Part shown: positions 33,334 through 41,046 of the stretch, in pieces
Layout: every line of letters starts with the position of its first letter
Position numbering within the stretch: position 1 is the stretch's first letter
Source of the DNA: Treponema sp.
GTDB taxonomy: Bacteria; Spirochaetota; Spirochaetia; Treponematales; Treponemataceae
Direction of reading: 5' to 3'
NCBI GenBank assembly: GCA_024402665.1
Contig: JAKSTI010000017.1
Location: forward strand, 1 to 44,250
Length of the DNA: 44,250 nt
Notes under the pieces: generated by a model
Seen by the model: only the letters and a program-made list of their open reading frames with translations
Told to the model about the DNA's origin: nothing
The model's database searches: none
Program-made: the position numbers and the translations under genes

Positions 33334-34323
33334 CTACTCAATTATAACCGAATTGAAAATATTGTGGTAGTCCTGAACTGTACTGGCATGAACAATCTGA
33401 GCTCGTAAAGCAGCACCATTTTGAATCCCTTTTGAATAGGCGCTGAATCTTTTTCGCATTTCAAGACATGCATGCTGCTCGCTGGTTTCTTTTACAAGAC
33501 GTTCCAGTTCAGAAAAGCCTGTCTCAATCCGAACTTTTGCACTTACAGGTTCATAACTTCCATTTATAAGCAATGAAGTTGCATCCTTAAAAATAAAAGG
33601 ATTTCCCATTGCCCCTCTTGCAAACATAACTGCATCAACTCCGGTTTCTTCCAGCATTTTTTTGGCATCTTCTGGTTTAAACAAATCGCCGGAACCAAAT
33701 ACAGGTACATTCCCATCAATATATTCAACAAGGGCTTTCATAATACTCCAGTCTGAATGACCTTCATATCCCTGAGCTCTTGTTCTTGGATGAATTGTAA
33801 TTGCATTTACCCCTGCTTCAATTGCAGCTTGTGCCGCATCTTTCCAGTTAATGCTTGGTTTATCCCAGCCGGAACGAATCTTTACAGTAACAGGAGTTCC
33901 TTCTGCCGCATCAATAACAGCTTTTGCAATTTTATAAAGTCTGTCAGGATCTCTTGTTAATGCCGACCCTGCCCCGGTTTTTACAATTTTTGGTACAGGA
34001 CAACCGCAGTTTATATCAATAACTTCGCAATGAGTCTTTTCTGTTACAATTTTAGTAGCCTGAGCCATAATGTCACTGTCGCCGCCAAAAATCTGAACAG
34101 AATATGCAGATTCATTTTCTGCACGCTTCATTAAAATCTCTGTTTTAAAATTATCGCGCACCAATGCTTCTGCACTAACCATTTCTGTATAAGTGAAACA
34201 GGCTCCGTTTTCAACACAAACAGATCTGAATGCCATGTCACTATAACCGGCTACGGGAGCTAAAAAGAGATTACCTTTTAATGAAACATTTCCAATCTTA
34301 ACTGGATGATATAAACCGCTCAT
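33334..34323 (-). CDS. tRNA-dihydrouridine synthase (DusB-like)
   Basis: A 329-residue flavoenzyme that reduces uridine to dihydrouridine in tRNA loops using FMN and NADPH. Landmarks are the N-terminal LAPVAGYSDMAFRSVC, the active-site NCGCPV (Cys108), TVKIRSGWD and HPRTRAQGYEGHSDW, and the FMN phosphate segment MFARGAMGNPF. Length fits the family. The ATG is preceded by CAGGAA close by. It follows tatD by 15 nt on the same strand. Confidence 0.95.
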   Translation of the reverse strand: MSGLYHPVKIGNVSLKGNLFLAPVAGYSDMAFRSVCVENGACFTYTEMVSAEALVRDNFKTEILMKRAENESAYSVQIFGGDSDIMAQATKIVTEKTHCEVIDINCGCPVPKIVKTGAGSALTRDPDRLYKIAKAVIDAAEGTPVTVKIRSGWDKPSINWKDAAQAAIEAGVNAITIHPRTRAQGYEGHSDWSIMKALVEYIDGNVPVFGSGDLFKPEDAKKMLEETGVDAVMFARGAMGNPFIFKDATSLLINGSYEPVSAKVRIETGFSELERLVKETSEQHACLEMRKRFSAYSKGIQNGAALRAQIVHASTVQDYHNIFNSVIIE

Positions 34324-34338
34324 TTCCTGTGCTCTGTC

Positions 34339-35115
34339 TTATTCTGGCAAATTAAATGCTTTACAACTGTTTTTCCAGAGCTGAACACTTAATTCTTCAA
34401 GATCCATATCAAGCATTTCTGCAAGGAATTTTGCAGTTGAAGGAAGATATGCAGGCATAGTTCGCTTCTTTTCTCTGAATTCTGCAGGAATCATAAATGG
34501 ACTTTCTGTTTCAATTAAGATTCTATCTACAGGAATATTCATAACTGTATCATGAAGATTATGAGCATTTTTATAAGTTAAATTTCCGGCAAAACTGAAC
34601 CAGATATTATAATCAAGACATTTTTTTGCATATTCAGCACCTTCCGAATAACAATGCAAAATTGCACCTGCATCAGGAAGTCTTTCTGTTAAAATATCAA
34701 AAACATCTTTTCCGGCATCTCTGTTATGAATAATAACCGGAAGATTATGTTTCTGAGCAATTTCAAGCTGAGTAATAAACAATTCAATCTGGGAGCGTTT
34801 GTCTCCAAACTGTTTATAATAGTCCAGTCCTGTTTCACCAACTGCAACAACATTAGGTAATTCAAGGTTCTTTTCTATTATATTAATCCAATCCTTACCA
34901 GGGTTTGTTACTTCCGATGGTGCTACACCAACTGCATGATAAATTCCTTCCACAGATTTAAGCATGTTATAAACCTTTGGGAAATCCATCAAACTATTAT
35001 TTATGCTGACAATACGAGAAACTCCAGCTTTCTTTGCCTGCTGAACTATGCGTAATTGTTCGATAGGGTCATCGTATATAAGCCCGATGTGGGCATGAGT
35101 ATCAAAAAACTTCAT
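34339..35115 (-). CDS. TatD-family metal-dependent DNase
   Basis: A 258-residue TIM-barrel hydrolase of the TatD/YcfH group, which acts as a metal-dependent deoxyribonuclease and D-aminoacyl-tRNA-type hydrolase in some bacteria. Metal-ligand motifs are FFDTHAHIG at the start, GETGLDYY (Glu), PVIIHNRDAGKD (His), HCYSEG (His) and ETESPF (Asp/Glu position). The ribosome-binding site AGGAAG lies 8 nt before the ATG. It is the first gene of the seven-gene minus operon. Confidence 0.93.
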   Translation of the reverse strand: MKFFDTHAHIGLIYDDPIEQLRIVQQAKKAGVSRIVSINNSLMDFPKVYNMLKSVEGIYHAVGVAPSEVTNPGKDWINIIEKNLELPNVVAVGETGLDYYKQFGDKRSQIELFITQLEIAQKHNLPVIIHNRDAGKDVFDILTERLPDAGAILHCYSEGAEYAKKCLDYNIWFSFAGNLTYKNAHNLHDTVMNIPVDRILIETESPFMIPAEFREKKRTMPAYLPSTAKFLAEMLDMDLEELSVQLWKNSCKAFNLPE

Positions 35116-35233
35116 GGCTTTCTTCCTATAATTAGACGGGTTTAAATAACAAATTCAACAAAATTGATTTATTATTTAACTATTATATACCGATAAAGAT
35201 AACATAGGTTTTTGCCATCGTCAACTTATTTGT

Positions 35234-35263
35234 TTGACACGTGAGAAACTCTCATGGTATACT
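35234..35263 (+). promoter_or_regulatory. Strong sigma70 promoter of the M23/bactofilin operon
   Basis: Consensus TTGACA (35234-35239), 18 nt, TATACT (35258-35263). The spacer contains TGAGA-AAC-TCTCA, a short inverted repeat (35242-35254). The predicted start near 35270 excludes the in-frame GTG at 35241 as the translation start. Confidence 0.8.
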
Positions 35264-35300
35264 GACGGGAACTAAAAGTCTTATAGATGTGGAGTCTATT

Positions 35301-36329
35301 TTGTCTATACGTCAAAAGAAAATTAAAAAAGTCGACAGATATTACTACTCAAATTCTAACAAGGATCTTTCATCTTTTGGAAAAAAGCTTGGAAAATTCT
35401 TTGTGAAAATTTTTAAAGTATTAGACAGCAAATTGACTATCATGATTGTTCCACACTCTAAGAAAAGAGTTATTAACTTTCAGACAAACGTTTTTGCATT
35501 GTCACTTTCAATTTTCCTTACAATCGCAATTATTTTTTCATTTGTTTATTTCAACAAAAAATCAATTTCAGCAAGCATGACAATTACTTCTCTTGAAAAT
35601 GAAAACAGAGAAACACTTGCAAGTCTTGATTTACTTCGTGATGAAAACGCAAATCTTTTCCAGGCAGCAAAACACTTCCAGACATCTCTTTCACAGAGTC
35701 TTTCTTTGCTTGGAATTAATCAGGTAAACGGAAATACAGATTCTTCTTTACTGAACAGCGACTTGTCATCACTCTTTAACAGAAAAGAAATTAAAACAGG
35801 TTCTTCAAAAGAACTTGCTGATATTCAGGAATTAACAACTTTCCTTGAAGGTGCTGTTGAACCAATTGAACAGATTGGAAAAATGCTTAAAACACAGCAG
35901 TCACTCTTTACAGAAATTCCTAGTGTTTGTCCAGTAAAGGCAACAAATCTTCACGTATCTATGCCATTTGGACCAAACATTCACCCAACAAGAGGAAACT
36001 GGTACATTCATAAAGGTCTGGACCTTTCTACATATCATTCTGGCGACCCTGTAATTTCTACAGCATCTGGTCAGGTTGTAACAGTAGGTTACGACACAGG
36101 TTACGGTAACTATATTATTATTAAACATAATCACGGATTCTATACTCGCTATGCTCACTTAAGCGCAACAAGAGTACAGAAAGGTCAGCTTGTAAATCAG
36201 GGTGATGTTATTGGAAATATTGGTAACACTGGTATTTCTACTGGTCCTCATCTCCATTATGAAATCCATATTGGTTCGGATGTAGTAGATCCTGCCAAAT
36301 ATTTGAACATCAAACTTGCTACAAAATAG
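35301..36329 (+). CDS. M23-family murein endopeptidase, membrane-anchored
   Basis: A peptidoglycan cross-link hydrolase. The start is TTG at 35301 (342 residues): GGAG lies 6 nt upstream, whereas the upstream in-frame GTG at 35241 sits inside the promoter. A cytoplasmic N-terminal stretch (1-70) precedes one membrane helix (about 76-96, NVFALSLSIFLTIAIIFSFV), a coiled-coil-like linker and the C-terminal LytM domain. The zinc and active-site motifs are HKGLDLS, then YTRYAHLS and GPHLHYEIH (HxH). It is followed after 6 nt by a bactofilin gene, a pairing known to set cell shape in other bacteria. Confidence 0.93.
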   Translation: MSIRQKKIKKVDRYYYSNSNKDLSSFGKKLGKFFVKIFKVLDSKLTIMIVPHSKKRVINFQTNVFALSLSIFLTIAIIFSFVYFNKKSISASMTITSLENENRETLASLDLLRDENANLFQAAKHFQTSLSQSLSLLGINQVNGNTDSSLLNSDLSSLFNRKEIKTGSSKELADIQELTTFLEGAVEPIEQIGKMLKTQQSLFTEIPSVCPVKATNLHVSMPFGPNIHPTRGNWYIHKGLDLSTYHSGDPVISTASGQVVTVGYDTGYGNYIIIKHNHGFYTRYAHLSATRVQKGQLVNQGDVIGNIGNTGISTGPHLHYEIHIGSDVVDPAKYLNIKLATK

Positions 36330-36335
36330 GTTATT

Positions 36336-36749
36336 ATGGCTTTAAAATTCGATGACATTTCAATGAATACAATTATCGGAAACGGATCTGCTGTTTCTGG
36401 AGATTTGCGCATTAACGGTTTTATTAAAATGGACGGTGATGTTGATGGTAATCTTGAAACTGATGGAAATGTTATTATTGGCGAAAACGCTCGTCTTAGA
36501 GGAAACATTTCTGCAAAATCAGTTACAGTATACGGAATTGTATTAGGAAATATATACGCTGCTGAAGGAATTAAATTATTATCAGATTCAGTTGTTATGG
36601 GTGATTTAATTTCACACAAAGTTCAGATTGATGATACTTCAAAATTCCACGGTCATTGTATTTCTATTAAAGATTCAGACAGATACGAATCTGAAAAAGA
36701 CAAATTCTTACAGTCTAAAGCAATTAAAGAGAGAGTTATTCTTTCATGA
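36336..36749 (+). CDS. Bactofilin (polymer-forming cytoskeletal protein)
   Basis: A 137-residue bactofilin. The core is a right-handed beta-helix of short hydrophobic repeats, e.g. GNGSAVSGDLRINGFIKMDG, then DVDGNLETDGNVIIGENARL and RGNISAKSVTVYGIV. Bactofilins polymerise without nucleotide and scaffold peptidoglycan enzymes at the membrane. The M23 endopeptidase encoded 6 nt upstream is the likely client. Its stop overlaps the next ATG (ATGA). Confidence 0.95.
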   Translation: MALKFDDISMNTIIGNGSAVSGDLRINGFIKMDGDVDGNLETDGNVIIGENARLRGNISAKSVTVYGIVLGNIYAAEGIKLLSDSVVMGDLISHKVQIDDTSKFHGHCISIKDSDRYESEKDKFLQSKAIKERVILS

Positions 36750-37315
36750 GTGATATTTCTCCTCTTAGTAATACCATGTACAATGCAGGTTTGCACAATG
36801 CAAGTCTGGAAGTTTCAAAAGATTCTAAAAAAGAAAAAGTACAGGGCACTTCTAAGAAAAAATTCTCTGAGATTCTCAAAACTCAATCAGACACACAAAA
36901 TAACTATTCCCTGGAATTTCCAAAAGAAATTCAATCTATGGAAATTGAGGATGCCGCTGTATTCTTAAAAGATGCAGTAGATCAGGCAGGAGACGCTCTT
37001 GCTAAAGAAATTAACAGCCGCACAATCGGGGAATTTAAAAAGGCAGTTGCTTTATTCATAAATTTTGTTGTTCAGAATAATTACGCAGAAAAGAAGACAA
37101 AGTTTCCGCCAAGGATGAAGTCTTCTCCAATGCAGGCTTTTTCTAATTATAATCAGGAAAAAAGACCTAAAGACCCACATGTAATTATAAGAACTTTACA
37201 GCAGGATCTGGATGCTTTTGCCCGAGGAATGCTTTTTCAGCAGCAAAACAATCTTAAAATCCTGCAGCAAGCTGATGAAATTAAGGGATTAATTATAGAC
37301 TTAATGCAATCTTAA
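36746..37315 (+). CDS. YaaR-family (DUF327) protein
   Basis: A 189-residue protein of the YaaR/DUF327 family, seen in spirochaetes and Firmicutes, of undefined role. A low-complexity Lys/Ser-rich N-terminus (1-50) precedes a helical domain (about 60-189) containing LKDAVDQAGDALAKEINSRT, FKKAVALFINFVVQNNYAEK and the C-terminal IRTLQQDLDAFARGMLFQQQ. It overlaps the bactofilin stop by four bases and lies 26 nt upstream of the RicT-like gene. In Bacillus yaaR is also close to the ricT homologue yaaT, so this neighbourhood is conserved. Confidence 0.88.
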   Translation: MSDISPLSNTMYNAGLHNASLEVSKDSKKEKVQGTSKKKFSEILKTQSDTQNNYSLEFPKEIQSMEIEDAAVFLKDAVDQAGDALAKEINSRTIGEFKKAVALFINFVVQNNYAEKKTKFPPRMKSSPMQAFSNYNQEKRPKDPHVIIRTLQQDLDAFARGMLFQQQNNLKILQQADEIKGLIIDLMQS

Positions 37316-37341
37316 TTGATATTATAAACAAAGGATTAATT

Positions 37342-38265
37342 ATGAGTGATATTTTTGAAAGCGATATAGATGATGAAAATATAAATCTTTCTTCTCTTGA
37401 AGATGGTGACGGCGAAGTTGTAGAAACTGAAAATCTTGTTATTGATTTTCCACTTTTTCTTTTAAAGCTTCGTTATTCCAGCGAAACACTTTATGCAAAA
37501 ACTCCAAACGGCATGAAAATTGCTCCACAGGATCATGTTATTGTTCCAACACGTTATGGCAAAGATATGGCAGTTGTTTTAGGAGAAGCAAAAAAACCAA
37601 TTGGAATTAAACAGTCAGATATCATTACAGTTGAACGTAAAGCAACTCCTGATGATATGAAAAAACTTGAAGACTTAAAAAAGAAAGAAAAAGACGCCTT
37701 CCCTATTTTTAAGGAAAAAGTTGCCCTTCATAATCTTGATATGAAATTGATTGAAACTCACTTCCTTTTTGATGAACAGAAAGCTCTTTTCTTCTTCAGT
37801 TCAGATAATCGTGTTGATTTCCGCGACCTTGTAAAAGACCTTGTTTCTATTTTCAAAATGAGAATTGAATTGCGCCAGATTGGTGTTCGCGATGAATCAA
37901 GAATTGTTGGCGGATTAGGTATTTGTGGTCGTCCTTTCTGCTGTCATGGAGTTTCAGATAAACTTCGTCCTGTTTCAATCAGAATGGCAAAAGATCAGAA
38001 TCTCTCTTTGAACAGCATGAAAATTTCAGGACAGTGCGGACGTCTTCTCTGCTGTCTTTCTTACGAATTTGACTGGTACAATGAAGCACATAAAAATCTT
38101 CCTTCTGAAGGATTGCATATCCACTATGACGGCACAAACTTTAAAATCATTGAAGTAAATCCTCTTACAAATATGATTAAAATGGCCGGTGATGACGGAC
38201 GCCTTCTTGAAGTAAATGCAAAACGCTTCACAATGGATAATAACAAACACTGGAGAATCAATTAG
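37342..38265 (+). CDS. PSP1-domain protein, RicT/YaaT-like
   Basis: A 307-residue protein of the PSP1/RicT family. After an acidic N-terminus (1-30), the PSP1 core carries the cysteine clusters GLGICGRPFCCHG and SGQCGRLLCCLSYE, which in the Bacillus Ric complex take part in iron-sulphur binding and RNase Y control. The C-terminal tail after residue 250 is basic. AAGGATTAATT before the ATG provides the ribosome-binding site. The upstream YaaR gene matches the Bacillus order. Whether RNase Y is the partner here cannot be seen. Confidence 0.92.
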   Translation: MSDIFESDIDDENINLSSLEDGDGEVVETENLVIDFPLFLLKLRYSSETLYAKTPNGMKIAPQDHVIVPTRYGKDMAVVLGEAKKPIGIKQSDIITVERKATPDDMKKLEDLKKKEKDAFPIFKEKVALHNLDMKLIETHFLFDEQKALFFFSSDNRVDFRDLVKDLVSIFKMRIELRQIGVRDESRIVGGLGICGRPFCCHGVSDKLRPVSIRMAKDQNLSLNSMKISGQCGRLLCCLSYEFDWYNEAHKNLPSEGLHIHYDGTNFKIIEVNPLTNMIKMAGDDGRLLEVNAKRFTMDNNKHWRIN

Positions 38266-38271
38266 CATATT

Positions 38272-39006
38272 ATGATAAAAGTTGAGAATGAGTTTATAAA
38301 AAATTATCACAATTTTTTTCCAACAAAAGGAAAGAAGCTTTCGTTTTTTAATAAATTAATTTCTTCTTGCCAGGATAAACCAGCTTCCCTTCTTTCTCTT
38401 GAAGGGGGCGACTTATTTTTTGAACAGAAGCTTGCCAAAAAATACTGTCAGATAACTGCAATCGATTCTGTTCCTGAATTCATTACGGCCGCAAAAGCTA
38501 ATAACAAAATCGCAGAAAAGATTACGCTTTCTTCGTTCCCAATGATGGATATTGGCCGCTACTTAAAGAAAGCTTCTTTTGATACAATTTTTTGTTTGAA
38601 CAGCCGCCTTATTTTTATGCCAAGTAAAGCCCTTCTTACAAAATTTTTCTTTGATGTAAAATATCTTCTTAAAGAAAATGGAACTCTGGTTCTTGAACTT
38701 GCAAACCTTGAACAGTTCGATTTGAAAAAACAGTCTGTTACACTTTCTTCGTTCCCTAAAAAACAGAAGCTGGATATTTCTGTTTCCCAGATGGATTTAA
38801 ACTTCTACCTGAACGTTGCAATTCCAGCAAAAAATGATGAAGAAATCACAGTTGTAGAAAATCATCCGGTTTTCCCTTTTACAAAAAAAGTTATAGAAGC
38901 CGCTGCTGCAGAAACTCAATTCTCTTCAGTTGAATTCTATTCTTCTTACGGACGCAAACCTTTTGAACCAAAATCTCATCATTTGATTTGTGTTTTACGA
39001 AAATAA
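38272..39006 (+). CDS. Class I S-adenosylmethionine methyltransferase, unknown target
   Basis: A 244-residue protein with the class I Rossmann pattern: a weak motif I SLLSLEGGDLFFEQKLAKKY, the acidic turn ITAIDSVPEFITAAKANN, then SFDTIFCLNSRLIFMPSKAL and LLKENGTLVLELAN. The glycine-rich loop is reduced (LEGGDLF), so cofactor binding may be altered. The C-terminal half is specific and not recognised. It lies 6 nt after the RicT-like gene without a good ribosome-binding site. It is the last gene of the operon before the 18-bp hairpin. Confidence 0.75.
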   Translation: MIKVENEFIKNYHNFFPTKGKKLSFFNKLISSCQDKPASLLSLEGGDLFFEQKLAKKYCQITAIDSVPEFITAAKANNKIAEKITLSSFPMMDIGRYLKKASFDTIFCLNSRLIFMPSKALLTKFFFDVKYLLKENGTLVLELANLEQFDLKKQSVTLSSFPKKQKLDISVSQMDLNFYLNVAIPAKNDEEITVVENHPVFPFTKKVIEAAAAETQFSSVEFYSSYGRKPFEPKSHHLICVLRK

Positions 39007-39055
39007 ATTCCTTCCAGATTCCTTCCCGCTAACTTTTATAGCAATAGTTATAATA

Positions 39056-39105
39056 AATAAGGTTTTTCTACAAAATTGCATATATTGTGGAAAAACCTTA
39101 TTTTC
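39056..39105 (+). terminator. 18-bp hairpin between methyltransferase and proS
   Basis: AATAAGGTTTTTC (39056-39068) pairs with GAAAAACCTTATT (39090-39102); five further pairs (one U-G) extend the stem to about 18 bp around an 11-nt loop. A short TTATTTT tail follows. It probably ends the upstream operon. A perfect TATAAT at 39049-39054 lies just before it, so a proS transcript could also begin with this hairpin. Confidence 0.6.
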
Positions 39106-39113
39106 ATTAAAAT
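39085..39113 (+). promoter_or_regulatory. Candidate proS promoter, -10 6 nt before ATG
   Basis: TTGTGG (39085-39090), 17 nt, TAAAAT (39108-39113), then GACATT and the ATG at 39120. The -35 sits in the right arm of the 18-bp hairpin. No Shine-Dalgarno is present. Confidence 0.45.
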
Positions 39114-39119
39114 GACATT

Positions 39120-40964
39120 ATGAAAGCTACAAATTTTTTAATTTCTACTCTGCGTGATGCTCCAAATGACGCAGTTATTGCAAGCCATCAGTTGATGATG
39201 AAAAGTGGCATGCTCCGTAAACTTGGTAACGGACTTTATTCTTACATGCCATTAGGACTCCGTTCATTCAGAAAAGTTGAACAGATTATTCGTGAAGAAT
39301 TAGACAAAGCAGGCTGTCTTGAAATGAAGCCGACAGTTATACAGCCCGGTGAAATCTGGAAAGAATCTGGACGCTGGGACAAAATGAGTGGTGAAATGCT
39401 TACTCCTCAGAACCGCGGTGGTCAGGATATGGTTGTATCTCCTACTGCAGAAGAAGCTTTTACTGCTTTAGTTCGCGAAGGTCTTTCTTCTTACAAACAG
39501 CTCCCAATCACTTTATATCAGATTAATACAAAATATCGTGATGAAATCCGTCCTCGTTATGGTGTAATGCGCGGTCGTGAATTCACTATGATGGATGCTT
39601 ATTCTTTTGATGCAGATCAGGCTAGTCTTGATGCATCTTACGACAAAGTTGCAGAAGCTTACCACAAAATCTTTAAAAGAATCGGTCTTTCTATTATTCC
39701 AGTTAAAGCTGATACTGGTGCTATGGGTGGTTCTGGTTCAGAAGAATTCATGGTAGAAAGTGAAGTTGGTGATGATACATTGATGCTTTGTCCAAAATGT
39801 AAATATGCTGCTAACGTAGAAAAAGCAAGCTGTCAGCCAGATGTTGCTTTGGATAAAGACGGTAAACCTCAGGTTGCTACAACTTCTGCTATTGAAAAAG
39901 TTCCTTGTGCAGGTGTTGAATCAATTGCGCAGATGGAAGAATTCTTCAAAATGCCAGCAAGTCAGTTTATTAAAACTTTGATTTATAAAGTTTATAACTG
40001 TGCTTTGAATCTTGATGATGCTCCTGGTGGAAAATCCTTTGAAAAGATTTCTGACAATGCTGCTACTTACTATCCAGAAAGTTTTGTTGCAGTTGCAATC
40101 CGCGGTGATCTTGATGTAAATGAAACAAAACTTGCCGCAGCTCTTAAAGCAACAGGTTGCGAATTGGCTTGTGAAGAAGATGTTGTTAAATTCTCTGGTG
40201 CTCCACACGGATTCGTAGGTCCAATTGGTCTTACAAAACTTCCTTTAATTTGTGATGCCAGCGTAATGATTCAGAAAGAAGACGGTTCATTCGAAAGCTG
40301 CCTCCACGACACAGTTACTGGTGGCGGTGTAAAAGATGTTGATAACATCCACGTTGAACCAGGCCGTGATTTTACTCCATACATGGTAAAAGACATTCGT
40401 ACAGTTCGCGTAGGAGACAAATGTCCTGACTGTGGTGAACCTCTTTACATGAAAAAAGGAAACGAACTTGGACACATCTTCAAACTTGGAGATAAATATA
40501 CAAAATCAATGAATGTTACTTATCTTGATCAGAGCGGTAAGCCAGTAACACCAATTATGGGTTGTTATGGTATTGGTGTTGACCGTACTTTGGCAAGTAT
40601 CATTGAAGAACATCACGATGACAAAGGTATTAAATGGACAATGAGTGTTGCTCCTTTCCAGGTAGCAATTGTTCCAATTAAATACGATGGTGCTATGAAA
40701 GATGCTGCAGACAAACTTTATGCAGAACTTACAGCAGCTGGAATTGAAGTTCTTCTTGATGACCGCAATGAACGTCCTGGTGTTAAGTTTGCTGATGCTG
40801 ACTTAATTGGATACCCAGTTCGTGTTGTAATTGGTGACAAGAACCTTCCTAACGTTGAAGTAAAAATGCGTAACAGTGAAAATGCAGATTTAATTCCAGC
40901 AACAGAAGCTGCTGAAAAAATTATTTCTACAGTTCGCGCTGAATTAGCTAAATTAAACGCATAA
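39120..40964 (+). CDS. proS: Prolyl-tRNA synthetase, bacterial type with editing domain
   Basis: Charges tRNA-Pro. The 614-residue protein matches the long bacterial type: class II motif 1 region LRKLGNGLYSYMPLGLRSFR, motif 2 NTKYRDEIRPRYGVMRGREF, an inserted editing domain between motifs 2 and 3 (about residues 230-410) that clears Ala-tRNA-Pro, motif 3 GCYGIGVDRTLA, and an anticodon-binding domain from about 500. It is slightly longer than the usual 570, mainly around the insert, where CPKCKYAANVEKASC could bind a metal. The ATG lacks a ribosome-binding site. It has its own terminator. Confidence 0.97.
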   Translation: MKATNFLISTLRDAPNDAVIASHQLMMKSGMLRKLGNGLYSYMPLGLRSFRKVEQIIREELDKAGCLEMKPTVIQPGEIWKESGRWDKMSGEMLTPQNRGGQDMVVSPTAEEAFTALVREGLSSYKQLPITLYQINTKYRDEIRPRYGVMRGREFTMMDAYSFDADQASLDASYDKVAEAYHKIFKRIGLSIIPVKADTGAMGGSGSEEFMVESEVGDDTLMLCPKCKYAANVEKASCQPDVALDKDGKPQVATTSAIEKVPCAGVESIAQMEEFFKMPASQFIKTLIYKVYNCALNLDDAPGGKSFEKISDNAATYYPESFVAVAIRGDLDVNETKLAAALKATGCELACEEDVVKFSGAPHGFVGPIGLTKLPLICDASVMIQKEDGSFESCLHDTVTGGGVKDVDNIHVEPGRDFTPYMVKDIRTVRVGDKCPDCGEPLYMKKGNELGHIFKLGDKYTKSMNVTYLDQSGKPVTPIMGCYGIGVDRTLASIIEEHHDDKGIKWTMSVAPFQVAIVPIKYDGAMKDAADKLYAELTAAGIEVLLDDRNERPGVKFADADLIGYPVRVVIGDKNLPNVEVKMRNSENADLIPATEAAEKIISTVRAELAKLNA

Positions 40965-40989
40965 TCATAAAGTTCAAAAGACTTAAATG

Positions 40990-41030
40990 AATCCGCCAGT
41001 TGTAACTAAATACCTTGGCGGATTTTTTTA
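40990..41030 (+). terminator. proS terminator
   Basis: AATCCGCCA (40990-40998) and TGGCGGATT (41016-41024) form a 9-bp stem around a 17-nt loop, followed by a T run to 41029. It starts 25 nt after the proS stop. Confidence 0.85.
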
Positions 41031-41046
41031 TATATACGGAGTTTTT

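Noticed and set aside
35241..35300. GTG at 35241 as start of the M23 peptidase
   Set aside because: It lies between the -35 and -10 of the promoter, so it would not be in the transcript; TTG at 35301 has GGAG 6 nt upstream.
40987..41046. ATG at 40987 as start of the secreted protein after proS
   Set aside because: The extension spans the proS terminator hairpin and would bury the signal peptide; GGAG precedes the ATG at 41047.
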